Source: Streptomyces sp. LHD-70
GTDB taxonomy: Bacteria > Actinomycetota > Actinomycetes > Streptomycetales > Streptomycetaceae
Reading direction: 5' to 3'
Length of the DNA: 64,000 bases
NCBI RefSeq assembly: GCF_031157275.1
Contig: NZ_JAVIFW010000003.1
Span: 124,001 to 188,000 of the forward strand
Below are positions 33,217-42,592 of the stretch, piece after piece (the first letter of the stretch is position 1; each line of letters starts with the position of its first letter). The translations under genes were made by a program, and so were the position numbers. The notes under the pieces are model-generated. The model was not told the DNA's origin and ran no database searches. It saw only the letters and a program-made list of their open reading frames with translations.

Positions 33217-35076
33217 ATGACGGTCCTGCCTGACGACGGGCTTTCGCTGGCCGCCGAGTTCCCTGATGCGACCCACGAGCAGTGGCAGGCCCTTGTGTCG
33301 GGCGTACTGCGCAAGTCGGGTAAAGAGTTCTCGGGCACGGCGGCCGAAGACGCCCTCTCCACCGCACTCGAGGACGGGCTCAGCACCCGCCCCCTCTACA
33401 CCTCCCACGACCCCGCGCCGGACACCGGCCACCCCGGCTTCGCCCCGTTCGTCCGGGGCGGCAGGCCGCAGGGTGGCACGGCCGGTGGCTGGGACGTCCG
33501 GCAGCGGCACGCCGACGCCGACCCAGAGCGCGCCCGCGAGGCGGTCCTCGCCGATCTGGAGAACGGCACCACCTCGCTGTGGCTCGCCGTCGGCCCCGGC
33601 GGCGTCCCCGTCTCCGGCCTCTCCCGCGCCCTCGACGGCGTCTATCTCGACCTGGCGCCGATCGCGCTCGACGCGGGCGCCGAATACGCCGACGCCGCAC
33701 AGGAGTTGCTGCGCCTGTACGCCGAGCGCGGAGTGACCGCCGACCAGGCGAGCGGCACCCTCGGCGCCGACCCGCTCGGCCACGAGGCCCGCACCGGTCA
33801 GGAGTTGGACGCCGCACCCGCCGCAGAACTCGCCGCCCGCTGCGCCCGCGAGTACCCCGGCATCCGCACCCTCGCCGTGGACGCCCTGCCGTACCACGAG
33901 GCCGGGGCCTCCGCCGCCGAAGAGCTCGGCTGCTCCCTGGCCACCGGGCTCGCCTACCTGCGCCGGCTCACCGCGGCCGGGCTCGACCTGCAACAGGCCC
34001 TGGGCCAGTTGGAGTTCAGGTACGCGGCCACCGCCGACCAGTTCCTCACCATCGCCAAGCTGCGTGCCGCGCGCCGCCTCTGGGCGCGGATCGCCGAGGT
34101 GTGCGGGGCGCCCGCCGACGGCGCGCAGCACCAGCACGCGGTCACGTCCTCGGTGATGATGACCCGCCGCGACCCGTGGGTGAACATGCTGCGCACCACG
34201 GTCGCCACGCTCGCCGCAGGCGTCGGCGGCGCGGACTCCGTGACCGTCCTCCCCTTCGACGAGGCGCTCGGCCTGCCCGACGCGTTCGCCCGCCGCATCG
34301 CCCGCAACACCTCCACCATCCTCCTGGAGGAGTCGCACCTCGGACAGGTCATCGACCCCGCGGGCGGCTCCTGGTACGTGGAGCGACTCACCGACGAACT
34401 CGCCCACGCCGCCTGGGAGTTCTTCCAGGAGATCGAGCGCGAGGGCGGCCAGGCCTCCGCCCTGCGCTCCGGTTTCGTACGCGAGAGGCTGGCCGCCACC
34501 TGGGCCGCGCGCAGCGCCAAGCTCGCCACCCGCCGCGAACCCGTCACCGGAGTCAGCGAGTTCCCGCACCTCGCCGAGAAGCCCGTCGTCCGCGAGCCCG
34601 CGCCCGCACCGCTCACCGGCGGCCTGCCGAAGGTGCGCCGCGACGAGGCGTACGAGGCGCTGCGCGCCCGCTCCGACGCGCACCTCGACGCGACCGGGGC
34701 CCGCCCCAAGGTGTTCATCGCCGCACTCGGCCCGGCCGCCGCGCACACGGCCCGCGCCACGTTCGCCGCGAACCTCTTCCAGGCGGGCGGCGTCGAGCCC
34801 GTGCACGACCCGGTATCCATCGACAACACGGCCGCGGAGTCGGTCGCCGAGGCGTTCCGGGCGAGCGGTGCGGGCGTCGCCTGCATCTGCTCCAGCGACG
34901 CGCTCTACGACGAGCAGGCCGAGGCCGTCGCGCAGGCACTCCAGGACGCGGGCGCCCAGCGGGTGTTCCTCGCCGGGAAGCCCGCCGAGCGCACCGGAGT
35001 CGACGCGCACGTGTACGCCGGCTGCGACGCGGTCGCCGTCCTCACCTCCACCCTCGACCGCATGGGAGTGGCGTGA
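33217..35076 (+). CDS. mutA: Methylmalonyl-CoA mutase small (beta) subunit
   Basis: A 619-residue subunit with the TIM-barrel region ([20 protein letters not shown] and the block around [17 protein letters not shown]) and a degenerate cobalamin-binding domain that lacks the DxHxxG histidine motif, as expected for MutA. It is non-catalytic and stabilises MutB. The enzyme interconverts succinyl-CoA and methylmalonyl-CoA, supplying propionyl units and polyketide precursors. TAACAT lies seven bases before the ATG without a ribosome binding site, which suggests a leaderless mRNA. The stop shares one base with the mutB start. Confidence 0.93.
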   Translation: MTVLPDDGLSLAAEFPDATHEQWQALVSGVLRKSGKEFSGTAAEDALSTALEDGLSTRPLYTSHDPAPDTGHPGFAPFVRGGRPQGGTAGGWDVRQRHADADPERAREAVLADLENGTTSLWLAVGPGGVPVSGLSRALDGVYLDLAPIALDAGAEYADAAQELLRLYAERGVTADQASGTLGADPLGHEARTGQELDAAPAAELAARCAREYPGIRTLAVDALPYHEAGASAAEELGCSLATGLAYLRRLTAAGLDLQQALGQLEFRYAATADQFLTIAKLRAARRLWARIAEVCGAPADGAQHQHAVTSSVMMTRRDPWVNMLRTTVATLAAGVGGADSVTVLPFDEALGLPDAFARRIARNTSTILLEESHLGQVIDPAGGSWYVERLTDELAHAAWEFFQEIEREGGQASALRSGFVRERLAATWAARSAKLATRREPVTGVSEFPHLAEKPVVREPAPAPLTGGLPKVRRDEAYEALRARSDAHLDATGARPKVFIAALGPAAAHTARATFAANLFQAGGVEPVHDPVSIDNTAAESVAEAFRASGAGVACICSSDALYDEQAEAVAQALQDAGAQRVFLAGKPAERTGVDAHVYAGCDAVAVLTSTLDRMGVA

Positions 35077-37349
35077 TGCCGAACCAGCAGCCGAATCAGC
35101 AGTCGGACCAGCAGGCGAATCAGCAGAGCTCGCACACCCCGCAGATCCCCGACTTCTCCGTGATCGGCCTGAACACCGGCGCCCCCGCGGGCTCCGACGA
35201 CGAGTGGCGCGCCGCCGTCAAGGAGTCCACCGGCAAGTCGGTCGACGACCTGACGTGGGAGACCCCCGAGGGCATCGCCGTCCAACCCCTCTACACCGGG
35301 CGGGACTTGGAGGGCCTGGACTTCCTCGGCACGTATCCGGGTGCGGCCCCGTATCTGCGCGGCCCGTACCCGACGATGTACGTCAACCAGCCCTGGACGA
35401 TCCGGCAGTACGCGGGCTTCTCCACGGCCGAGGAGTCCAACGCCTTCTACCGGCGCAACCTCGCGGCGGGCCAGAAGGGCCTGTCCGTCGCCTTCGACCT
35501 GCCCACGCACCGCGGGTACGACAGCGACCACCCGCGCGTCACCGGTGACGTCGGCATGGCGGGCGTCGCCATCGACTCCATCTACGACATGCGCCAGCTC
35601 TTCGACGGCATCCCGCTGGACAAGATGACCGTGTCGATGACGATGAACGGCGCCGTTCTGCCCGTACTGGCGCTCTACATCGTGGCGGCGGAGGAACAGG
35701 GCGTACCGCCCGAGAAGCTGGCCGGGACCATCCAGAACGACATCCTCAAGGAGTTCATGGTCCGCAACACCTACATCTATCCGCCGAAGCCGTCGATGCG
35801 GATCATCTCCGACATCTTCGCGTACACCTCGCAGCGGATGCCGCGCTACAACTCCATCTCCATCTCCGGCTACCACATCCAGGAAGCGGGCGCGACGGCC
35901 GACCTGGAGCTGGCGTACACCCTCGCCGACGGGGTGGAGTACCTGCGGGCCGGGCAGGAGGCGGGCCTCGACGTGGACGCGTTCGCGCCGCGGCTCAGCT
36001 TCTTCTGGGCGATCGGCATGAACTTCTTCATGGAGGTCGCCAAGCTGCGCGCCGCCCGCCTGCTCTGGGCGAAGCTGGTCAAGCAGTTCGACCCGAAGAA
36101 CGCCAAGTCTCTCTCCCTGCGCACCCATTCGCAGACCTCGGGCTGGTCCCTCACCGCGCAGGACGTCTTCAACAACGTCACGCGTACGTGCGTCGAGGCC
36201 ATGGCCGCCACGCAGGGCCACACCCAGTCCCTGCACACCAACGCGCTCGACGAGGCACTCGCCCTGCCCACCGACTTCTCCGCGCGCATCGCCCGCAACA
36301 CCCAGCTCCTCATCCAGCAGGAGTCGGGCACGACGCGGACGATCGACCCGTGGGGCGGCAGCGCGTACGTGGAGAAGCTCACGTACGACCTCGCGAACCG
36401 CGCCTGGCAGCACATCCAGGAGGTCGAGGCCGCGGGCGGCATGGCCAAGGCCATCGACGCGGGCATCCCCAAGCTGCGCATCGAGGAGGCCGCGGCCCGC
36501 ACCCAGGCCCGGATCGACTCCGGACGGCAGCCCGTCATCGGCGTCAACAAGTACCGCGTCGAGAACGACGAGCAGATCGACGTCCTCAAGGTCGACAACT
36601 CCTCGGTCCGCACCCAGCAGATCGAGAAGCTGCGCCGCCTCCGCGAGGAGCGCGACGGCCAGGCCTGCCAGGACGCGCTCGACGCCCTGACCCGCGCCGC
36701 CGCCGAATCCACCGGAAACCTCCTGGAGTTGGCGGTGAACGCGGCCCGCGCCAAGGCGACGGTCGGTGAGATCTCCGACGCACTGGAGAAGGTGTACGGG
36801 CGGCACGCGGGCCAGATCCGTACGATCTCCGGCGTGTACCGCAACGAAGCAGGCCAGTCGCCCTCCGTGGAGCGGACCCGCGCTCTCGTCGACGCCTTCG
36901 AGGAGGAAGAGGGCCGCCGCCCGCGCATCCTCGTCGCCAAGATGGGCCAGGACGGGCACGACCGCGGCCAGAAGGTCATCGCGTCCGCCTTCGCCGACCT
37001 CGGCTTCGACGTCGACGTCGGCCCGCTGTTCCAGACCCCGGCGGAGGTGGCGCGGCAGGCCGTCGAAGCGGACGCGCACATCGTCGGCGTCTCCTCGCTT
37101 GCGGCCGGGCACCTCACCCTCGTACCGGCGCTGCGCGAGGAGCTGGCCGCCGAGGGGCGCGAGGACATCATGATCGTCGTCGGTGGTGTGATCCCGCCGC
37201 AGGATGTGCCCACGCTCCTGGAGATGGGCGCCACCGCGGTCTTCCCGCCCGGCACGGTCATTCCGGACGCGGCGTACGACCTGGTGGAGCAGCTGGGCGA
37301 ACAGCTCGGCCACGAGTCCGCCGCCGGTTCCGCCGCTGCCGAGCGCTGA
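35076..37349 (+). CDS. mutB: Methylmalonyl-CoA mutase large (alpha) subunit
   Basis: A 757-residue catalytic subunit. The substrate barrel has [18 protein letters not shown] and [11 protein letters not shown]; the C-terminal cobalamin domain has [12 protein letters not shown] with the cobalt-ligand His at about residue 628. It requires adenosylcobalamin. The first 20 residues are a low-complexity Asn/Gln repeat ([11 protein letters not shown]) unusual for the family, which may be a strain-specific expansion. The longer open frame starting near 33579 is a shadow over mutA. Confidence 0.95.
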   Translation: MPNQQPNQQSDQQANQQSSHTPQIPDFSVIGLNTGAPAGSDDEWRAAVKESTGKSVDDLTWETPEGIAVQPLYTGRDLEGLDFLGTYPGAAPYLRGPYPTMYVNQPWTIRQYAGFSTAEESNAFYRRNLAAGQKGLSVAFDLPTHRGYDSDHPRVTGDVGMAGVAIDSIYDMRQLFDGIPLDKMTVSMTMNGAVLPVLALYIVAAEEQGVPPEKLAGTIQNDILKEFMVRNTYIYPPKPSMRIISDIFAYTSQRMPRYNSISISGYHIQEAGATADLELAYTLADGVEYLRAGQEAGLDVDAFAPRLSFFWAIGMNFFMEVAKLRAARLLWAKLVKQFDPKNAKSLSLRTHSQTSGWSLTAQDVFNNVTRTCVEAMAATQGHTQSLHTNALDEALALPTDFSARIARNTQLLIQQESGTTRTIDPWGGSAYVEKLTYDLANRAWQHIQEVEAAGGMAKAIDAGIPKLRIEEAAARTQARIDSGRQPVIGVNKYRVENDEQIDVLKVDNSSVRTQQIEKLRRLREERDGQACQDALDALTRAAAESTGNLLELAVNAARAKATVGEISDALEKVYGRHAGQIRTISGVYRNEAGQSPSVERTRALVDAFEEEEGRRPRILVAKMGQDGHDRGQKVIASAFADLGFDVDVGPLFQTPAEVARQAVEADAHIVGVSSLAAGHLTLVPALREELAAEGREDIMIVVGGVIPPQDVPTLLEMGATAVFPPGTVIPDAAYDLVEQLGEQLGHESAAGSAAAER

Positions 37350-37353
37350 GCCG

Positions 37354-38337
37354 ATGCCCAAGCCGATCGACATCGACAGCTATGCGAAGGGCGTGCTCGA
37401 CGGGAAGCGCGCGCACATCGCGCGCGCCATCACCCTCGTCGAGTCCACCCGGCCCGATCACCGCGCCCACGCCCAGGAGTTGCTGACGCGGCTGCTTCCG
37501 CACTCCGGGCGGGCCCGGCGGATCGGCATCAGCGGAGTGCCGGGCGTCGGCAAGTCGACGTTCATCGACGCGCTCGGCACGCTCCTCACCTCGCTCGGCC
37601 ACCGGGTCGCCGTCCTCGCCGTCGACCCGTCCTCGACGCGTACCGGCGGCTCCATCCTGGGTGACAAGACCCGGATGGAGCGCCTGTCCGTCGACCCGGA
37701 CGCGTTCGTCCGGCCCTCACCGACCGCGGGCACGCTCGGCGGGGTGGCGAAGGCGACGCGCGAGTCGATCGTGGTGATGGAGGCCGCCGGGTACGACGTG
37801 GTGCTGGTGGAGACCGTCGGCGTCGGCCAGTCCGAGACGGCCGTCGCGAACATGGTCGACTCGTTCCTGCTGCTCACCCTGGCCCGTACGGGAGACCAGC
37901 TGCAGGGCATCAAGAAGGGCGTCCTGGAGCTGGCCGACGTGCTCGCGGTCAACAAGGCGGACGGCCCGCACGAACGCGACGCCCGCTCGGCGGCACGCGA
38001 ACTCGCGGGCGCGCTCCGCCTCATGCACCCGGCCGACGCCGCCTGGACTCCGCCCGTCCTGTCCTGCAGCGCCCGCGAGTCCACCGGTCTCGACACGGTC
38101 TGGGAGCGCCTGGAGCAACACCGCGCACTCCTCGACTCCACGGGCCGCCTCGCCGCCAAACGCCGCGACCAGCAGGTCGACTGGACCTGGACCATGGTCC
38201 ACGACGTCCTCCTGGAACGCCTGCGCGCGGATCCGAAGGTGCGGGAGCTGTCGCCGGAGCTGGAACAGCGGGTCAGGGAAGGCGAGTTGACGGCCACGCT
38301 GGCGGCGGAGGAGATCCTGCGGGCGTTCCGGGGCTGA
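37354..38337 (+). CDS. meaB: Methylmalonyl-CoA mutase-associated GTPase MeaB
   Basis: A 327-residue G3E-family GTPase: Walker [29 protein letters not shown], switch ETVGVGQSE, and the specificity motif NKADG. MeaB guards cofactor loading and reactivation of the mutase. It follows mutB by four bases in the same operon. Start chosen at ATG of MPKPIDI. The operon depends on cobalamin, which links it functionally to the cbi operon at 11.7-14.6 kb. Confidence 0.94.
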   Translation: MPKPIDIDSYAKGVLDGKRAHIARAITLVESTRPDHRAHAQELLTRLLPHSGRARRIGISGVPGVGKSTFIDALGTLLTSLGHRVAVLAVDPSSTRTGGSILGDKTRMERLSVDPDAFVRPSPTAGTLGGVAKATRESIVVMEAAGYDVVLVETVGVGQSETAVANMVDSFLLLTLARTGDQLQGIKKGVLELADVLAVNKADGPHERDARSAARELAGALRLMHPADAAWTPPVLSCSARESTGLDTVWERLEQHRALLDSTGRLAAKRRDQQVDWTWTMVHDVLLERLRADPKVRELSPELEQRVREGELTATLAAEEILRAFRG

Positions 38338-38344
38338 GGTCCGT

Positions 38345-38460
38345 CCCCCGGGGCTCCGCCCCGGACCCCGGCCGTCTTCTCGGCTTTCCCGCCGTCGTGG
38401 CTGGTCGCGCCCCGCGGCGGAGCCGCAAGTGTCACAGCCCCGCGCCCCTGAAAAACCGGC
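38345..38460 (-). repeat. Dispersed convergent-end element, copy 3
   Basis: Read on the minus strand it carries GGGGCGCGGGGCTGTGAC, the hairpin GCGGCTCCGCCGC, GACCAGCCACGACGGCGG and a GGGGCGGAGCCCC hairpin. It fills the gap between the convergent meaB and small membrane protein genes. Unlike copies 1, 2 and 4 it lacks the CTTTCGGGAAGGGG end. Confidence 0.9.
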
Positions 38461-38470
38461 CCCCCGGGGC

Positions 38471-38773
38471 TCACGCCGATGCCATGGCCGCCACCATCAG
38501 GATCATCTGGACCACGGGCAGCAGGGCCATCGCGAGTGCGGTGCCCGCGGCGACCATGCGCCACTCGCGCTGCGAACGGCGGTGCGGGAGGAGCCAGGAC
38601 ACGGCGAGCAGCACCAGGGAGGTCAGGCTCATCGCCTCGATGCCGCTGGTGTAGCCGTCGCCCCAGAACGTCAGGAACTGCCAGACGAGCAGCGGCAGTC
38701 CGGGGATCGATGCGGCCAGGGGCGCCTTCCACCAGGTCGCGTGGGGCCGAAGCTGAACGTCGTTGATCATCAT
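38471..38773 (-). CDS. Small membrane protein of unknown function
   Basis: A 100-residue protein with three hydrophobic segments (LLVWQFLTFW, LTSLVLLAVSWLL, MALLPVVQMILMVAAMA). I do not recognise a family. Two ATG codons in tandem (38773 and 38770) give alternative starts and the ribosome binding site is weak. It diverges from the envelope polysaccharide cluster. Confidence 0.6.
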   Translation of the reverse strand: MMINDVQLRPHATWWKAPLAASIPGLPLLVWQFLTFWGDGYTSGIEAMSLTSLVLLAVSWLLPHRRSQREWRMVAAGTALAMALLPVVQMILMVAAMASA

Positions 38774-38835
38774 GCGGCCACTGCAGCAGCCGTACGGGCC
38801 GCACGACATCCGCTCGCGTACTCACTTGGACAGGG

Positions 38836-38861
38836 TTCTTGGCAAAAAGGAACCAAGAACG
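38836..38861. promoter_or_regulatory. Inverted repeat in the divergent region before the polysaccharide cluster
   Basis: GTTCTTGG and CCAAGAAC are perfect 8-base arms with a ten-base A-rich spacer, in the 263-base region between the small membrane protein gene and the 39037 gene. It could be an operator. No gene is supported in 38774-39036. Confidence 0.4.
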
Positions 38862-39036
38862 ATCACCACACGTCACATCCGCGCCGTATCGTCGCCCTGC
38901 GACGCCCCGCGCTGACCACGTTCGGGCGCCGCACCGCGACACAACCCCCCACACAGCACCCCCCACAGGAGCTACAAGTGTTCGGCGCCACACCCCCCAC
39001 AGGCATACCCGAAAACCCCAACTCCCCGCTCGGCGC

Positions 39037-39351
39037 ATGACCCCCACCAGGCGGCGCGGACGCCGCAACCGCCCGGTCTTCATCGAGCGTTCGGGGCGGC
39101 GCAGACGAGTGCTGCGCTCCGTCGCCGCGGTCCTCGGCTGCGCCTGCGCCGGGTATCTGCTGTTCCTCGTCGTCCTCGTGGACGCCGTACGGCAACCCGC
39201 CGGCACCGCACCCCCGCGCATGGACGTACCGCTGCAGACCACCCACGCCCGCCACGACACCACCGTCCCCGACGAGCAGACCCGACCGAACCGGCCACCC
39301 GCCCCCACGCCCACCACGACCGCCCCCGCCTCGCCGCGGGATCGGGGGTGA
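39037..39351 (+). CDS. Small single-pass membrane protein upstream of the glycosyltransferase
   Basis: A 104-residue protein with a basic N-terminus (TRRRGRRNR), one membrane helix (SVAAVLGCACAGYLLFLVVLV) split here as SVAAVLGCAC and AGYLLFLVVLV, and a Pro/Thr-rich external tail. Start at ATG 39037; a longer open frame from 38839 looks non-coding. Its stop overlaps the GTG of the deacetylase/glycosyltransferase gene (GTGA), so it is probably co-translated and may assist that membrane enzyme. Family unknown. Confidence 0.65.
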   Translation: MTPTRRRGRRNRPVFIERSGRRRRVLRSVAAVLGCACAGYLLFLVVLVDAVRQPAGTAPPRMDVPLQTTHARHDTTVPDEQTRPNRPPAPTPTTTAPASPRDRG

Positions 39352-41432
39352 GCCCCCGGCACGCGCTGCGCCGTACCCCGCGAGGGCACTGGATCCTGCT
39401 GTTCCTCGTGCTGCCCGTGGTCACCATCAGCCTGCTCTTCGAGGGCTGGACCACGCACGAGGTCGACGCCGCGCGCGAAAAGGAGCCGTGCACCCGGCCC
39501 GTGCCCGCCGCCGCCGACGACGGCCAGCCGGTGCTCCGCCTCGACGGCGACCGGATCGAGACCGCGGGCATGCCGCCGCGCACCGCAGCGCTCACCTTCA
39601 ACGGCGGCCCCGACCCGCACTGGACGCCGCGCCTGCTCGACCTGCTGCGCGAGCACGACGCGCACGCGACGTTCTTCCTGTACGGGGCACGCGCCGCCCG
39701 GCACCCGGCGCTCGTCCGCCGGATCAGGGCCGAGGGGCACGAGATCGGCTCGTACACGTACACCGGCGGCGACCTCGGCACCGCGTCCACGCTCCGCGCC
39801 CGGATGGAGCTGGCGCTCACGCAGACCGCGCTGGCCGGTACGGCCGGGGTCCGCACGCGGCTGCTCAGGCTGCCGCACACCACCGCCGCCGACACCCTGT
39901 GCGGCGCCGAGTGGCGGGCCGCCCAACGGGCCGCCGCCCAGGGCTACTTGCTGGTCGCCGCCGACCACAAGTCCCGCAGGCCCTCCCAGGGCGTGATCCG
40001 GCAGTACAGCCACACCGACCTCGGCTACCGGGAGGCGCGGGCCCTGCTCGGCAACCCGCGCATGGACAAGTTCAGCACCGTCACCGCCGGGCTCGGCCGG
40101 CCCACGCTCACCACGCCGGTCGGCGTCACCGAACGCCTCAAGGGCGAGGGCCTGTTGTGGGCGCAGACCCTCGGGCACGCCTTCACCCGCGCCATGGCCT
40201 GGGTGCTCGGCGTGGCGGGTGTGCTCGGTGTGGTGCGGCTGCTGCTTCTCGCCGTGTTCGCGCGCGCCCATGTGCGCCGCGTCGACCGGCTGCGTCCCGG
40301 CGCACCCCGGCTGCGGGAAGTGCACGACCCGGTGACCGTCCTCGTACCGGCGCACAACGAGGAGGCGGGGATCGGCGCCACCGTGCGCTCCCTGCTGGCC
40401 TCGCTCTACCCGCGCCTGCAGATCGTCGTGATCGACGACGGGTCCACCGACCGCACCCCGCAGATCGTCGAGGCCATCGACGACCCGCGCGTGACGCTCG
40501 TCCGCAGGCCCAACGGCGGCAAACCCCGCGCCCTCAACACCGGCCTCGCGCACGCCCGGCACGACATCGTGGTGATGGTCGACGCGGACACGGTCTTCGA
40601 GCCGGACGCGCTCTACCGTCTCGTCCAGCCGCTCGCCCACCCGGCCGTCGGCGCCGTCAGCGGCAACACCAAGGTCGGCAACCGCCGTTCCCTGCTCGGC
40701 CGTTGGCAGCATCTGGAGTACGTGATCGGCTTCAACCTGGACCGGCGGATGTTCGAGGTCCTGGAGTGCATGCCGACCGTGCCGGGCGCCATCGGCGCGT
40801 TCCGCCGGGACGCCCTCATGGGTGTGGGCGGCGTCAGCGAGGACACCCTCGCCGAGGACACCGACCTCACGATGTCGCTGTGGCGCGCGGGCTGGCGCGT
40901 GGTGTACGAGGAGTCCGCGATCGCCTGGACCGAAGTGCCCGGCACCATCGGCCAGTTGTGGCGCCAGCGCTACCGCTGGTGCTACGGCACGCTGCAGTCG
41001 ATGTGGAAGCACCGCAGGTCCCTGGTCGAGATGGGCCCGGCGGGCCGCTTCGGGCGCCGCGGCCTCACCTATCTGACCCTGTTCCAGGTGGTGCTTCCGC
41101 TGTTCGCGCCGGTCGTGGACGTGTTCGCGCTGTACGGGCTCTGCTTCCGCGACCCCACCGAGGCCCTGCTGGTGTGGCTGGGCTTCCTCGTCGTACAGCT
41201 GGTCACCGCCGGGTACGCGCTGCGGCTCGACGGGGAGCGGCTGCGTGAACTCTGGGCGCTGCCGCTGCAGTTGTTCGTCTACCGGCAGCTGCTCTACCTG
41301 GTGGTCATCCAGTCGGTGATCACCGCCCTGCTCGGCACCCGGCTGAAGTGGCACCGCATGCTCCGCACCGGCACCGGCGACCAGCACCTCTTGGAGGAGG
41401 CCGACCGCCACTCGCCGGCCTCCGCCCGTTGA
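39348..41432 (+). CDS. Polysaccharide deacetylase / family 2 glycosyltransferase fusion, deacetylase site degenerate
   Basis: A 694-residue membrane protein. After an N-terminal helix comes a NodB-like domain (about 78-240), then helices and a processive GT2 domain (about 325-560) with VIDDGSTDR, VDADT, PGAIGAFRR, EDTDL and QRYRW, and final membrane helices. The architecture fits synthases of beta-linked N-acetylglucosamine-type surface polymers such as those of the Streptomyces mat locus. In the NodB domain the TFDDGPDP motif reads TFNGGPDP (residues 83-90), and the metal His pair is replaced (HEIGSYTYTG), so deacetylase activity is unlikely. Upstream gene overlaps; an LCP gene follows. Confidence 0.88.
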   Translation: MSPRHALRRTPRGHWILLFLVLPVVTISLLFEGWTTHEVDAAREKEPCTRPVPAAADDGQPVLRLDGDRIETAGMPPRTAALTFNGGPDPHWTPRLLDLLREHDAHATFFLYGARAARHPALVRRIRAEGHEIGSYTYTGGDLGTASTLRARMELALTQTALAGTAGVRTRLLRLPHTTAADTLCGAEWRAAQRAAAQGYLLVAADHKSRRPSQGVIRQYSHTDLGYREARALLGNPRMDKFSTVTAGLGRPTLTTPVGVTERLKGEGLLWAQTLGHAFTRAMAWVLGVAGVLGVVRLLLLAVFARAHVRRVDRLRPGAPRLREVHDPVTVLVPAHNEEAGIGATVRSLLASLYPRLQIVVIDDGSTDRTPQIVEAIDDPRVTLVRRPNGGKPRALNTGLAHARHDIVVMVDADTVFEPDALYRLVQPLAHPAVGAVSGNTKVGNRRSLLGRWQHLEYVIGFNLDRRMFEVLECMPTVPGAIGAFRRDALMGVGGVSEDTLAEDTDLTMSLWRAGWRVVYEESAIAWTEVPGTIGQLWRQRYRWCYGTLQSMWKHRRSLVEMGPAGRFGRRGLTYLTLFQVVLPLFAPVVDVFALYGLCFRDPTEALLVWLGFLVVQLVTAGYALRLDGERLRELWALPLQLFVYRQLLYLVVIQSVITALLGTRLKWHRMLRTGTGDQHLLEEADRHSPASAR

Positions 41433-41449
41433 CGAGGGGAGAAGAACCC

Positions 41450-42589
41450 ATGCAGGACCCGCACCCCGCAGGACCGCAGTACGGGCAGGGACGGCGCGCG
41501 GGCCCGGTGATCGCCGTGACCGGGCCGCTCTGGCAGGACGAGGACGAGGTACTCCTGCGGCCACCCCCGCGCCGGGCGCGTTCCCGGCCGCGCCGCCGCA
41601 GGCGCCGCAGGCCGCTGCGCCGCGCGATGCTGTTCCTCCTCGCGCTGCTCCTCGCCACCCCGCTCGGCACGTACGCCTGGGCCGAGGCCCGCCTCAACCG
41701 CGACGTCGACCTCGGCACGTACGGGAACCGCCCGCCGCCCGGCAAGGGCACCACGTATCTGATCGTCGGCTCCGACAGCCGCGCCGGGCTGACCGCCGAG
41801 GAGCAGCGGGACCTGCACACCGGGGCGGTGTCGGGGCGGCGCACGGACTCGATGATCCTGCTGCACACCGGCGCCTCCGGCACCACCATGGTCAGCCTGC
41901 CGCGCGACTCCTGGGTGACCGTGCCCGCGCATCTGCGCACCTCGACCGGCAAGCGCACCAAGCCCGCGAAGAGCAAGCTCAACGCCTCGTTCTCGCGGGG
42001 CGGGCCCGAACTCCTCGCGCGTACCGTCGAGTTCAACACCGGGCTCCGGATCGACCACTACGCGGAGATCGGCTTCGCCGGGTTCGTGAAGATCGTCGAC
42101 GCGGTCGGCGGCGTACGGATGTGCCTGCCGCGCGCCGTCCGCGACGAGAAGTCCGGGGCCGACCTCCCGAAGGGCTGCCAGCAGTTGGACGGCGCCGACT
42201 CCCTGGCGTTCGTACGGCAGCGCCACCAGGAGGCCGAGGGCGACCTGGGACGGACCCTCAACCAGCAGAAGTTCCTCGCGGCCCTCGCGAAGCGCGCCGC
42301 CACCGCGGACACGGTCCTCGACCCGACCGTCCTCTACCCGGCACTCGGCGCGGGCCTCGACACCCTCGTCGTCGACCGTGACATGACGCTGCGTCAACTC
42401 GCCGCGATGGTACGGGCGGTGCAGGGCGTCACGGACGGCCGCGGGCGGCGCATCAACGTACCGGTGGCGGCCGTCGGCATACCCACGCCCCAGGGCAGCG
42501 CGATCCGCTGGGACGAGGACGGCGCGCGGGAGCTGTTCGGGCGGCTGCGGCACGACCTGCCGGTGCCGGAACAGCTCCCGCGGCGCTGA
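41450..42589 (+). CDS. LytR-CpsA-Psr (LCP) family protein
   Basis: A 379-residue LCP protein: cytoplasmic basic segment, one membrane helix (about 59-77), and an external LCP domain with YLIVGSDSRAGL, RTDSMILLHT, VSLPRDSWV and FVRQRHQEAEGDLGRTLNQQKF. LCP enzymes transfer glycopolymers from lipid carriers onto peptidoglycan. It follows the GT2 gene by 17 bases with GAGGGGAGAAG as ribosome binding site. Together they suggest synthesis and attachment of an envelope polymer. Confidence 0.92.
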   Translation: MQDPHPAGPQYGQGRRAGPVIAVTGPLWQDEDEVLLRPPPRRARSRPRRRRRRRPLRRAMLFLLALLLATPLGTYAWAEARLNRDVDLGTYGNRPPPGKGTTYLIVGSDSRAGLTAEEQRDLHTGAVSGRRTDSMILLHTGASGTTMVSLPRDSWVTVPAHLRTSTGKRTKPAKSKLNASFSRGGPELLARTVEFNTGLRIDHYAEIGFAGFVKIVDAVGGVRMCLPRAVRDEKSGADLPKGCQQLDGADSLAFVRQRHQEAEGDLGRTLNQQKFLAALAKRAATADTVLDPTVLYPALGAGLDTLVVDRDMTLRQLAAMVRAVQGVTDGRGRRINVPVAAVGIPTPQGSAIRWDEDGARELFGRLRHDLPVPEQLPRR

Positions 42590-42592
42590 GGG

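Noticed and set aside
33579..37349. A single open frame of 1256 codons covering mutA and mutB
   Set aside because: Its first 500 codons are an arginine/proline-rich shadow of mutA; only the part from 35076 is real (mutB).
38839..39351. 170-codon version of the small membrane protein gene
   Set aside because: The first 66 codons are His/Arg/Pro-rich and contain an inverted repeat; ATG 39037 is the better start.
37458..41564. A 1368-codon open frame on the minus strand
   Set aside because: It lies opposite meaB and the glycosyltransferase gene and has no family features; long antisense frames are normal at this GC content.
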